Source: Oscheius tipulae (Eukaryota > Nematoda > Chromadorea > Rhabditida > Rhabditidae). From it: a stretch of DNA of 64,000 nt. The stretch's first letter is position 1, and each line of letters opens with the position of its first letter. This document shows, in pieces, positions 11,057-22,311 of the stretch. The notes beneath the pieces are model-generated. The model was not told where the DNA came from. It was given only the letters and a program-made list of their open reading frames with translations, and searched no databases. The stretch is taken from positions 9,734,001-9,798,000 of the forward strand of contig JASJZH010000006.1 in NCBI GenBank assembly GCA_037178975.1, read 5' to 3'. A program made the position numbers and the translations under genes.

Positions 11057-14000
11057 TTAGCCCAAAAGCACTTCCTCTCCTTCAAACCATAGTTGTTGAT
11101 TCTCGTCATGTTCAGGTTGATGAACGGATTCCTTCCGCACTTTTTTACGGACAGGACCGTTTTCGGAATTGCTCGACGTATGACCTTTGTGAAGAGGTTC
11201 GTCTTCATGTTGATGTGGCCTTTTTGCTGAATCCCCCGTTTTTCCCCATGATCGTCTTAGTACCTTCGCGTTAGCGGCATTCGCAGCACTGCTCTGGTTC
11301 AAGTCAGAGGCTGAGACCACTGTGTACATGGTGTACGAGTTGGCACCATATCTTTTCGGATCTTTACCGGTCTTGCTGCAGGATGGCGTAGCATAAGAGA
11401 GGCTTTTCAGCAACTCCTGGGCTACATCAGGATCTGCAGCAATGTTAGTATCGAAATGGTCTGAAAATCATATCATGAATACATTTTAGACTTTTCTTAC
11501 CCAGTTTGTTGCGAACTTGGAGTCCTCCATAATGTCTCCAGAACTTCCAGCAGTCCTGGCAGAGAATGGCGTCGTCTCCGCGATTGCCCCACTTGTACCA
11601 GTTGATGGCAGCCTTGGTGCTGCAGCCATTGCAGCCATGCTCGTTGGTGACCTTCTCTTCAGTAGTATTGAAAGCTCCGGTAAGGTAGGCAGTTGTCTCA
11701 GCACAGGCGGGAACATAGACCTGGAGAAGTCTTCCCTCTTTCTCGATCGCGTTCCGCTTCTTCCTTCCATCGATGTAACGACTAGTGGTCTTGAAGAGGT
11801 AGTAGTACTCGACGATGCTGGCCAGACTCTTCCATTGTAGCTGAAAATGATTATACAATTCTTTAAGCCATGATTTAAGTACTACCTCTGACTTTTAACT
11901 GGGAATGTAGGTTACCGAAGCTTTTTGAGTCAGGTCAAGAATTGCGCGCATGCAATCTTTGGGTGCGCCAGAATGGTATGGATAGAGTGATAAGGAAAGA
12001 CTGTCGGGAAAGATTGACAGGCGGTAAGTATTCACGAGTGAGTGGCCAGGAAAGCTGGACAGAGTGAATTAGACACTTCTCTAGAGAAAGTGGCATAGGA
12101 GACGGATACTAATAGTCTCAGACTGTAGAGTCCGGATGAGTCTTCACCCTCATGAAGAGTCATACCAAGCTTACCTGTGAAGTCAAAATTATGATCGGTC
12201 AGTGCTCAGTGTTAACAGAAGGGGTAAAGCTTGTACTCTGTCACAACAACGCATTCAGATTAGCTATTTCGTAATATTGACAAGTGAAACGTTCCTTACC
12301 AGCTGGTTTCTGATTTCCGAGAAATCCTTGCCAATCTTGTCGATTCCTTCCTCGAACAGAACCGAGTCAGGAGCCGAGTACTCTTCCAACTGATCCCTGA
12401 CCAGAAGAGGACCTCCAATGGTCAGAGTGTTGAATCCCATGTTGTCATCAATATCGGTAGGAATTTTGTTCTTGTTGGCCGGAGGGACGAGGAAGTCCTG
12501 CGCGAGAGCAATGTTGTAGCCGGCTTTGTGAAGAAGTCCATAGGCATAGAAGATGGTCGAGTCCTTGGAGGCCAATGCTGCAATCATCTGAGCGGACGGA
12601 TACTTGATGGCGGAGTTGGGATCAATGACACGGGCGAAGACTCCGACTGCTCTGGAAAAACCAACTGAAAAAGTTCGGATAATTCCTTACCTGACATGGA
12701 TGAGGTATCTGTCAATGTCATTGTTTGACAGACCGTTGTCAGCACAGTAGACCTGATGCTCACGGCACATTTCATCTTCTTCCTCGATCTCTTTCTTGAT
12801 CATATCCTCCTCGTCAATCATTAGATCACTGAAAGCGAGTATATACTTTGCTTATTGAGTTTCTGTCATTGTGCCTGAAACCAAGCGACCAGGTTAACAG
12901 AGAGGAAGATATAGAGATTGACAGATACGTGATGGGCAAATGACAACATGGCAGTCACAGGCTAGGAAAAGAACAGGCCGGATTTAAATGTAAGTACGAT
13001 CTGGATTTGTGAAAAAGTGGTATCATTGCATTTTTTGAACTTGAGACCCATCAAAAAGAGAGCAATATTATGTCGAGATCAAATGTACTAAAATTAGCAA
13101 AAATGGAACAACACATAAGGAAAGGTCAAACCCAGCTCTCAAAATGAGACGGGTAAATAGTAAAACGCTAGCAAATTGAAGAATAGAGAAACTGACAAAT
13201 AAACAGGTGGAGAGGGAAGGCAGACAGGGACAGAACGAGTATCCCATTGGCTAGGAGATATTGCTGAAATGGCCAGCATGACAAGAAGATTAAAAAGGAC
13301 AGGTACGATGAAAAGCGTTAGCTTTGTTATAAACTGGATGAGATGAAGATAGGGCCCTCTGTTACACAATAACCGATTTCTTACCCATTCTCCTTGTTCT
13401 CATCAGTCTCCATCGTTTCCTCCTTCACATCCGCTTCAGCCTTCACTGGAATCTCTTCTCCAGGCAGGACAGCTTGGTACTGGGGTCCAACTCGGATAGC
13501 TCCCTTGTCAGCCAACATTGACAGTTTGTCATTGTCGTAGACCAGAGAATAGAAGTAGGCGTCCTATGACAGTTCAAAGAAGTCACAAAAGTTGAAGTTT
13601 ACCTCTCTGCTCAAGTAGTCCTCACTGGTTTCGACATCACACAACAGATTGATACTGCACTTTCCTCGGATATGACTGACATTGAGTCTTTCCTCCTTTC
13701 GGGAGAGGAAAACTTCGCGCTGTCTCAGCTTGTAACGGTCCTCCTCGGAGAGCATGTTAGCATCGAAGGGTAGTCCACCGACTCCCCAGTCAAACGGCTG
13801 CATCTCGTCCTTCTTCTCCTCAGTCTCTTCTTCTTTTTCCTCTTCTTCTTTTGGTTCCTCCTTCTCCAGAGTTTCTTCCTCATCGTCCTTGCTCTCGGAC
13901 AACTTTTCTGGCTTCTCTTTGCGCTCCTTTCGAGGTGCAGTGCCTGAAAAATAGTGTATGAAAAGAATGTAACTAGCAAACCATTCTCCTTCTTCACGTC

Positions 14001-15186
14001 CTGACCATTGGTAGGAGGTTCGATGGGAACGGATGTAATGTCAATCTCTCCATTCTCGTTTACCACGACCTTCTGCTTCTCAGTAGCCCTTTCTTGTCCG
14101 GTGGTCTCGTCGTAGACAAGGTCTGAAAATATGGTTTTACAATGCTAGTCACATCTTTGCTGGAGGGCAAAGACCCTTTGATGCTCGTCGACTAGTTTTG
14201 GGCAATGTACTGTCAGAGTTACACTGAACAAGACAGTGAGTTTGACGAGTGAAAATTGATGAAAAGTTTTTCAGCATTTGGTAGAATAGGTTTTAGGCGT
14301 CCACAAGTTTGTGTATTGACTCCAGCCTCGGTATATAGTTCTGTAGACCGCGATACATTGATGCTACTCGTTCCCCCTGTCCTTCTCACGAAGACTGTTT
14401 CCTTCAAAGTTAGTCTTGTTGACTACCCGAGAGCATAACCGTCTTGTTTACGCCAAAAATAGCCGGTTATTTCAGAATCGAAACTTCATCGGTTTCGGCA
14501 AACATATAAGGCAGATGAAGCTCAGTGTTCTCAGATATTTGGAAAAGGCCAACACACGTCTTCTTAGTCGTGAGCTACTTATCTCTTTCAATCCATGATT
14601 TCGATTTGATGCAACCCGGAAGCATTCAGATTGGGTTGTCAGGGATGAAGATTACTAGGTAATCCAGTGATCAATAGCTTCTGGGAATGAGGGGTACTTC
14701 CAATGCTGGTACCGTTATAGAAGAGTCGAGGTTTTAAGGGGTCGACGTTCTTATTTGAGACTAAGTGAACATTAGTACCAGGAATCCGTTAGCGTGACAT
14801 CAAGTTTGTGTAATGCTTTAGTGTTACAGAACAGTGAATGTATGGTCTTTCCAAGTTACGATACCGTACGGCAGCTTCCCGGATTCTGAAAGATAACTCA
14901 CAATCTGGCCAATGCCGCTCAGCAGAATCTGCAACTCTCAGAATAGCGGTGGAGATGTCACGTCGACGGTAGACGATGGTCACTCGGACATCGTTCACTC
15001 CATTCTGATTCTGTAATCCAGAGTTCTTATAACGAGGACTGCATTCCAAACCTTGGAAAACTCCTCGATTCTTCTGATCAAGTACGGGTGGGCTCCTTTC
15101 GAGTCCAGGTAGACAAACTCTCCGACCCGGTACATGTTCTGGTTGACATTCCCCTGCGTCGAGGCAGAAGCCTTCACATCCACCAT
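11057..15186 (-). CDS. lin-40: MTA/LIN-40 subunit of the NuRD chromatin complex
   Basis: Nine exons (15186-15052, 15010-14902, 14122-13982, 13943-13603, 13563-13385, 12828-12691, 12651-12300, 11840-11501, 11460-11057) give 712 residues. Order of domains: BAH starting at NMYRVGEFVYLDSKG, with RRRDISTAILRVAD; an ELM2 domain beginning near residue 243 (FYSLVYDND, LADKGAIRVGPQYQAV); SANT from about residue 400 (FEEGIDKIGKDFSEI then WKSLASIVEYYYLFK); and a GATA-type zinc finger near 535-563 (CNGC and CQDC, with WYKWG). This is the diagnostic MTA arrangement; family members recruit histone deacetylase through ELM2-SANT. Between the two halves of the BAH domain lies a roughly 100-residue insert ending in a long Glu/Lys run. 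The start follows a trans-splice-like acceptor at 15203-15205. The C-terminal 130 residues are poorly conserved and basic, and the last exon may splice onward (see 8831-11035). Confidence 0.92.
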
Positions 15187-15205
15187 AGTGTTCCCTCCAG
15201 TCCTG

Positions 15206-15997
15206 AAACAGGCCAAAGTTAGGAACTGTATTGGTAACGGTCAAAAATGAAGTGCTTGAATGGATATATGCAAATTTTGGAGCGAAAAAGCAGAAAATAC
15301 AATTTTTAGCAAGCAACAAAGTAAAAAGTGTGTTCGAATAAGTAAGAGCTCAAAGTGCCATAAATGCATAAAATTTAAAGCAGTGACGCCGGCTGGGTCA
15401 GTCCGCGTCATTTGGGCAAAGACGTTGGCTTGGCACATCCTGCGCGGTCGTTAACCAGCGACGTGTGTACAGGAGGAAGAGCATGAATGTTCAGAAAAAA
15501 AGACTTGAAGATACTTAAAAAAAAAAAAAAAAGTACATATCAAGTCTAAAATCTTTTTAAACAGTTAGTTATTGTTCTGATAAAAAGCAAAAAGCGAAAG
15601 TTTGGGAGTGAAGTACCAATGCAGCGCTTATCCATTATCGATTTCGGGCATTCTTCAGTACAAAACTTTATTGTTCTAATGGCAGATTTTGTATATTTAA
15701 CCCACCTCACCTCTGAAAATCATACAACTACATCATTTATTCTCATTTTTTTGAAATCCAAATTAGAAAAATGATTAATGACAAAAGTTCATGTACATTG
15801 TCTTGACTAAAAGCCTTTCCTGTTTCCATTGTTCTCATTCATTTTCATTTAAAATGTCCCTAAACACCACTTTTTCAAATCGAAGCTAACAATATCCAGG
15901 TTTCTTAAAGGTCTGTGTTTCTAGTTTAGAAGTGGAGCAGAGATACGGCTACCCACGCCCGGTTTCAAATCAGACTGTTTATTTTGAGACCTGAAAT
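15206..15997. other. Divergent intergenic region between lin-40 and apc-10
   Basis: AT-rich 0.8 kb between two divergently transcribed genes; presumably holds both promoters. No exon seen. A 3' splice site (tttcaaatcag) lies shortly before the apc-10 ATG and may be its trans-splice acceptor. Confidence 0.45.
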
Positions 15998-17741
15998 ATG
16001 GCTTACATGATCCCGTCGGAGACAAACATGGATTCTGATGATGAAGAGGCGACTATGGAACAGGTGAGAATCTACTTCAATACAAAATTGGCGGCTGGAG
16101 ATGCTGTCTGTCCATCGCGGTCAACTCTATCTTCGTCTGTCAATCTGTCCTAGTCTTGTGATTCCTGTTCTTCTTGAAACTGATCTGTTATCTCCACCGT
16201 AGCCAAGCTAGAAAATTAACTCTACTTGTTCTAGGTCACAGACAAACACCCTGGTGCTCTAATCACTGAAGATTTCAGCTAATAACCCGCCCTGGCGACG
16301 CGTCCTACATTGTGAATTCCTATTTTCGCAGTGACCGTCCCGTTATTCTTCCACCAACCTCCCGTCAAGATCTTCGTCTTTTGCATCGGATCGAAGATGA
16401 TATGGACGATGAGGACATGGAACGCAAGTCGAAGGACTACTCGAACGGACAGGATTGGGTATGCAACGTATTCCCTGCAGCTAATGTGGCTTTTAGATGT
16501 ATAAGATTCCTCAGAACCTCGATGGTAGCAGAGATTCCTGCCGTGACGTCTCCCTGACAGGCTGCTGGACCTTGTCGAGTTGTAAATCTGGTAATTTCGT
16601 GTTTTTGCTCGATTCAATGGGACTATTAGATGGTTACGGCATTCATGAGCTGCTGAACGATGATGTGGACAAGTACTGGCAGAGCGATGGTCCCCAGCCT
16701 CATACTGTCACAATTGAGTTCAATGTAAAGACGGACATCTGCTTCCTGATGCTGTACTTGGACTTTAAGACGGATGAGTCTTATACACCGGCCAAGTAAG
16801 TGATTTTTATCATTTTTTGGTCTAACATTACAAAAAAGTCGAGCTTTTGTTAAAAATGAGACTCTAGATAGGTAGTCGCCCCAGTGCCAAAAACTATACA
16901 GAAGCTCTATCACTAAAGGATGATAAACTCATACGTTTTCAGGGTTCTTGTCCAGCTGGGAACCTCACTGATGCACTTGGATGAAGGTAGAGAGTTCGAG
17001 TTCAACGAGCCCGTCGGATGGCAGGTATATTTTTTCGATACTGTTTACCCTCTGTTTCTAGGCGATTGATTTGAGGACGAAGAGAGAGAAACCCTGTAGG
17101 ACCTTCATTCTACAGATGCAAGTCCTCCAAAATCATCAGAATGGACGAGATACTCATATCAGGTAAAGATCATTTTGTTTTAGCTTTACACAATGCTTTC
17201 AATCCTTTATTTGTTACTTTCATCCTCTGATCTAGTTAGTGTGCAACACTCTTCCCTCGTCTCCCTCCCTGTCCACCTAGCTCTTCCTTCACATATTCTC
17301 GCCAGTCTATCACCCCGTAATGACACATTCTGATCCTGACAATCTTGCACACCCATCTCTTCCCCTCGAACCTCACTTTCCAGCATGTTGAGCGAAACGT
17401 GACCGCGTAGGTCTCATGACAGCTTCCTCTCTGTCCAAGTAGCATCCTTGCCATACCAGCATGGTCTCTGGAACATTTGTGATGTCATTGTATGTTAGCG
17501 GTTCTGGTCTAAACCTCGGAAAGAGTACGAAAACGACTGATATCGTATTTTTTACTTCTACAAGTTTTTCAGACATATTCGAGTTGTCGGCCCCACTATT
17601 CCACGTTTCGCAGCTAGCAAGAGAATGACTGCCGGTACTGCCAGACAAGTTCGCAGTGCTCAGGCCAAAAAGGACCCCTTCCGGACAACCCCGCTCGGAA
17701 AGCTAAAGAACAAATTTATGTCTGCTTGTACAATTCGCTAA
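15998..17741 (+). CDS. apc-10: Anaphase-promoting complex subunit 10 (DOC1)
   Basis: Seven exons (15998-16063, 16279-16458, 16497-16590, 16630-16795, 16943-17024, 17062-17162, 17573-17741) give 285 residues. The DOC (beta-jellyroll) domain spans roughly residues 90-245 and shows the family hallmarks WTLSSCKS, DKYWQSDGPQPHTV, DESYTPAKVLVQLG and NHQNGRDTHIR. In the complex this domain helps form the D-box receptor for substrates; that is family knowledge. The protein ends in Ile-Arg, the IR tail by which APC10 docks onto TPR subunits. An acidic N-terminal extension of about 90 residues (DDMDDEDMERKSKD) precedes the DOC domain. The first exons are joined by 38- and 39-nt introns. Confidence 0.93.
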
Positions 17742-17897
17742 GTTTTTTTATACCCCCGGTGTTCGCCCGATCTCCATGTTGTTTTCTTCTTCAAAGAGCT
17801 GGGTAGATTGTTTTCTTTCTTGTTATCAGTCGCCAGACCGTTTAATGACCTCTCCTCCTGCTTTGATGCCTTCAAAACACAATTTTCCAGCTGCCAA

Positions 17898-18852
17898 ATG
17901 AAGTTACTGTTCAATTTCTTGTTTCTTGTCGTTGCAGTCCATTCGGAAAAATTTTTGACCGTGAAAGGAAGAGTCTTCTGTAGTCACTACCCCGCATTCA
18001 ACACTCTGGTCAGATTATGGCCCATGCAAGAAGGTTTGGATGCTCTTTAAGGTAAATTTTGTTCAGAAAAAGGCTACGATGTCCTGGCTGAGCAGTTCTC
18101 CGATCAAAATGGGACATTTTTGATCAAGGGAAAGGTCTTCACGGACAAGAATTACATAGTACTGAAGATTTATCATGACTGTGCCGATGGGATGAAGAAG
18201 GGACAACGAAAGTTCGTCTTTAACATTCCTACGAAGTACGCTTCTTCTGACGGAAATGCAGAGGTTGGTTCATTTTATTGCTTAAACACTTTTGAAATAC
18301 CAAACACTGCCAGATAATCAATGCCGAATAATTCATCAGTAGAAGTAGATGAATGTTTATTTCAATGATATTTGTATGCCAACATGGCAACAAAGAGAAA
18401 TTTTTTTGTCCAAAAGGTGGAAATGTACAAAAATAAGATAAAACAGTTTCCAAGAAGACCGATTGAAACTTTTTTGTTCATCTAACAAGCAAAACTATCC
18501 AAACATGGTTTTTAACCCAAACCTCTTCTAAAGATTGTGGTTTCCATTGAAACAAGGCGGTTTTTAAATCGGATTTGGCACCTGTCCATGTCAGAACGTA
18601 AGCTTGGCCACTTAGGTTGTACCCGCATGCAGTTGAGCTCGCTCTGGAAAACATTATCTTGATCTAAATCTTATATGGTTTCAGCCATACGAGTTTGGAG
18701 ACTTGAACCTGGAGACCATGTTCAAGTACGACGAGGACAGAGAAGAAGGAGACATTAAAAGAAGACGCCGAGAGCTGGTCCCTCACGTGAAGACAACAGC
18801 GGACCCAACAGACCGTTTGGAAAGCCCCGAAGACAGAATCGATCCCTGGTAG
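17898..18852 (+). CDS. Transthyretin-like family secreted protein
   Basis: Three exons (17898-18033, 18067-18263, 18685-18852) give 166 residues. A signal peptide (MKLLFNFLFLVVAVHS) is followed by the nematode transthyretin-like domain: VKGRVFCSHYPAFNTLVRLW, then GTFLIKGK and a KIYHDC segment, ending with an unusual basic/acidic tail (DIKRRRRELVPH). The family is secreted, nematode-specific and large; specific functions are mostly unknown. The first intron is only 33 nt, among the shortest here. The ATG lies 8 nt after a 3' splice site (aattttccag), consistent with trans-splicing. Which ttr paralogue this is cannot be told. Confidence 0.88.
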
Positions 18853-18881
18853 AACAATTTTATTGTTACACAACAAGAGAG

Positions 18882-18887
18882 AATAAA
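18882..18887 (+). terminator. Polyadenylation signal AATAAA of the transthyretin-like gene
   Basis: AATAAA 30 nt after the TAG at 18850-18852 and 31 nt before the stop codon of the convergent GPCR gene, so the two 3' ends nearly touch or overlap. Confidence 0.65.
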
Positions 18888-18917
18888 TATGGGGGACCGT
18901 GTGAGATATGAGCTCGC

Positions 18918-21900
18918 TCAGCGGGAGATCAGCTTGCGAATGGTTGCGCGGAAATTTTTGTTCAAACACATATAGATGACGGGATTGAAACAGGAATGGG
19001 CATAGCCGAGCCAGGAGGTGGTCACGTAGAGAATGAGCTGAGTCCGCATGTCCAGAGGAACGTGTAGACCTGAGCAGACTCCGCGAATGACACTGACGCA
19101 GAAGTATGGGATCCAGCAGATCAGGAAAGCAACTGAAGTTATTGGCTTTATAGTAAATTTGTCGATCTTACTCAAAATGGCTGCCACGACCCTGGTCGCC
19201 CTTGATTCTCGTCTTATTGCCATAGACTCACGACGTTTTCTGCGAATCGCTCGTGTCACCTTAAATCAGTTTTCACAACTTCCAGTGTAATCCCTGTCTC
19301 TCGATCTTTCAATCAGGGACAGACGAACCTGTGTAGCAATCCGTCTTAGCTTTCCACGACTTATTGTCGATCCCTTCTTGCCACTTTGTTGTTCGACTGT
19401 GATGTCAACTGGAGGACGCGTTTTTCCTTCAATGACGGCTGCTCGGAGTGTTGACCAAGCCGACGATCGTCTAAATTTTTTTGTATATGCTCTGCGACCT
19501 ATTCTACCTTGAATCCACTTCAAACGTCGAGTCAGTAGCATCCGTCAAGCTACTACCGTAACTGTTCATAGAAATGCGCCGATATGTATCACTACTACCA
19601 CTAGCTGATGTGTACGAGGAATGACTGCTATTCGATGGAACAGAACAAGGAGAGGGACAGTCGAAGAGCCTTGGGACCTGGAAAAGCTCTTAAGATGCTG
19701 AAAATTGTCGTACTTTAAGGGTATAGTTATCCTTGGCAACACTAGGTGACATTGGCGGTGTGTTGAGGGACATCATGGCAGGAACCATCAGGAATGTTGG
19801 TGGAGGGATGCAGGGAACTGGCTTGTGACTGAATATGATATAATTTTCATACTAGTAATTCATACTTTTTGCTCTTATGATGCACCGTCGGAACCGCTAA
19901 AAGAGGCTGCAGACTACCGGCATCCGTAGACTCAGAGTCGTCGTGAGACTCAATCTTGCACAAGGGTCTGGGTGGCATCTTTTCCATAGCAATGACAGTT
20001 TCTGCTATACTCGATTCGGCTGATATTTTCCTGTCCTGAGTTGGACTCTCTTCACAAGCAGACAGAGGAGCCTGTCTGTTGCTCGACTCTCCAATGTCGA
20101 TGATGGAGGAACGACGTCGGCCCATACGAACGTCGTAGTATGCCTAAATTCACCCTGTTTGAGATTTTCAGGGAAATAAACCTTCTGGAAAGCTTGCATG
20201 ATGGGAACACCATTTGGATTCTCGGAAGTGCTCATTCGGCGGCGTTCGGCAATTTTGTGGCGTCGTTCCTCACTTAACTTTCGTACTTCCTCCTCACTAG
20301 TCTTTCGAAGAGGGTCTTTCATTTCCTCCTCTCGAAGCCTAGAAATGTTGATTGACAGGTTTAGACGGATTCTTACTTATTCTGCTCGTGTTCATCTCTC
20401 ATCTGCTGTAGACTTCCCATATTGCAGCTGACGTCCATTGAGGGCGGATCCGGAACAATGGAGACTCTCTTCTTCGCGGCAACATTTCTATCATGTGCAA
20501 GGGTTTCGGCACAGATTGTCGGTGATCGCCATCTGCAAGAGTTCCCTAACTCTCCAGGCACACATGTGTTTGGTAACAAGATCTTGTCACCAATTACCAC
20601 ACACACACCCAAAAATAGTTCATTCCCCCTGTCTTAATCCCGCCTACACACCGACACTTTGGCGTCATCCAGGCCCCCTCTCTACAATTTGCAGGACACG
20701 AACCTCTGCTGGACAATGGCCGTCGAGTGGATCTCTGGCTGACTGGGTGAGCGCTCCTTGGAGCCGCGACGAGTAGGCGATCCGCCTGAGGAGCCTGTCT
20801 GCGATAATCGAGACCCTCGACGTGACCTGACCTAAAATAACACCGTTTCGATTTGCTTCCCCGTATCCAACCTCTTCGATGATGACCCTAGGGAGAGACC
20901 TTCGCTTATCAACACCGCCTTTGTTTGGCTGCTGGCCGAACATGTATAGCTGGTGATTTCTGAGTTTGCGAAAGATTTTAATATAGAGATACACGACGAT
21001 TGCACCCGGGAGGAAGAAGCTGAGAAAAGAGGACAAGACCTGAACTTTGAACTCATTAGGCTCGGGTTCAGGTCCCACAATGTATTGAGGATTCTCAATC
21101 CAGCAAATGCCGTCAATCTGAAGCGGCCTCTCCATAAAAAGCGTGGTGGATACGGCTAGAGCCATCAACCAGATCATAATCTGCAAAGTTTATGATTTAT
21201 GACGCTTGGAAACGCTTTGTAGCTTTGCAAGATCTCAAAAATTAATTATACGATTTATCTTAAAAAACTAACTATAGGCTTTTGTATTTGTCTGTCTGAG
21301 AGTTTGCTTACACCTTCAGAGACTAGGATTGACATTTATATATGTTTCTGCCTGTCTATCTTTAGGAGATCAAAATCTTTCTCCCAATGCTGTCCAAGAA
21401 ATTTTACAAAGTTCTTATACAGCTGATGTGACAGGCACATAGTTTAGAATGTGTTAAGGCTGTAGCACTCTGACTTACGAGATATGGTACGGTTGAAGTC
21501 GAGACGGAGTGGCGCTGGTATTCAGTAGGGAACATGATGGCGAAGTATCTAAGTTCAGAATTTCAGTTACCTTTTCTTGTTTCTTACCTGTCCAAACTGA
21601 TCGCTACCAGATGCACAATTGAGGCTGTTGTGGAGAACACTCCAGACACCAAATGCAGTTGGCAGAGAGTGTAGCCGAGTGGCCACTCGTCTCCATGAAC
21701 CTTTTGATACAGAGACATCGGCATTACCACTATCCCGACTAGAAGATCGGATATCGCCAGACTAGCAATGAATTTGTTCGTGGTGACCGTGCGAAGTTTT
21801 CTGTCGATGAGGACAGCAACAATAACGAGAGCGTTTCCGCAGACTACCATGACGATGAGGAGTAGAAGCAGGATGTGACCTGCATTCCATGAAGCCTGAA

Positions 21901-22311
21901 ATGGGTCATAAAAAGGTGGGGAGTAGATCAGAGTGTCCCGGACATTTGATTTCCAGAGGATTAGACAAGTGGTCACCCGTATCATCTCAGGCAGTGAAAA
22001 TATAATGGTTCAAAATTTAAGCCGTACCGTCCCATGAGGACCAACTTCTCTCCCGTACCCGTTCTCCCCAGTTCTACCTCCAGCGGACAGATCTTCCTAT
22101 TAATACTTCAAAAGTGGAGCATATTCTTTCTTTTGTCTCGATACAATCTCGGACAATTTCATCCTTACCATTTCGTCTACTGCTCCACTATTCGCATTTT
22201 CTGTCTTACCTAGCCCAATTACCTTGACGTCAATTTGGCCAAGGTTGAAACACAGAAGAGTCAACAAACCTGCGGAATCGCTTCCAGGGAGACATTGGCT
22301 CCAGTATCCAT
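18918..22311 (-). CDS. Amine-receptor-like rhodopsin-class GPCR
   Basis: Thirteen exons (22311-22270, 21895-21588, 21548-21479, 21180-20872, 20831-20704, 20532-20377, 20338-20182, 20143-19866, 19828-19714, 19677-19508, 19470-19329, 19259-19172, 19132-18918) give 725 residues. The N-terminus is short with one N-glycosylation site (NVS) and no signal peptide. TM1-TM3 include SDLLVGIVVMP and end in DRY (SLDRYFAIMFP); TM5 has SSFLSFFLPGAIVVYLY; TM6 has FLICWIPYF; TM7 has SCFNPVIYM. The third intracellular loop is very long (about 380 residues), Ser/Arg-rich with a coiled-coil-like EEEVRKLSEERRHKIAERR stretch, typical of invertebrate biogenic-amine receptors. However, the TM3 position that carries the amine-binding Asp in true amine receptors is Gly here (CQLHLVSG). 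I therefore call it an orphan of the amine-receptor group; a dopamine/octopamine label would be a guess. Confidence 0.85.
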
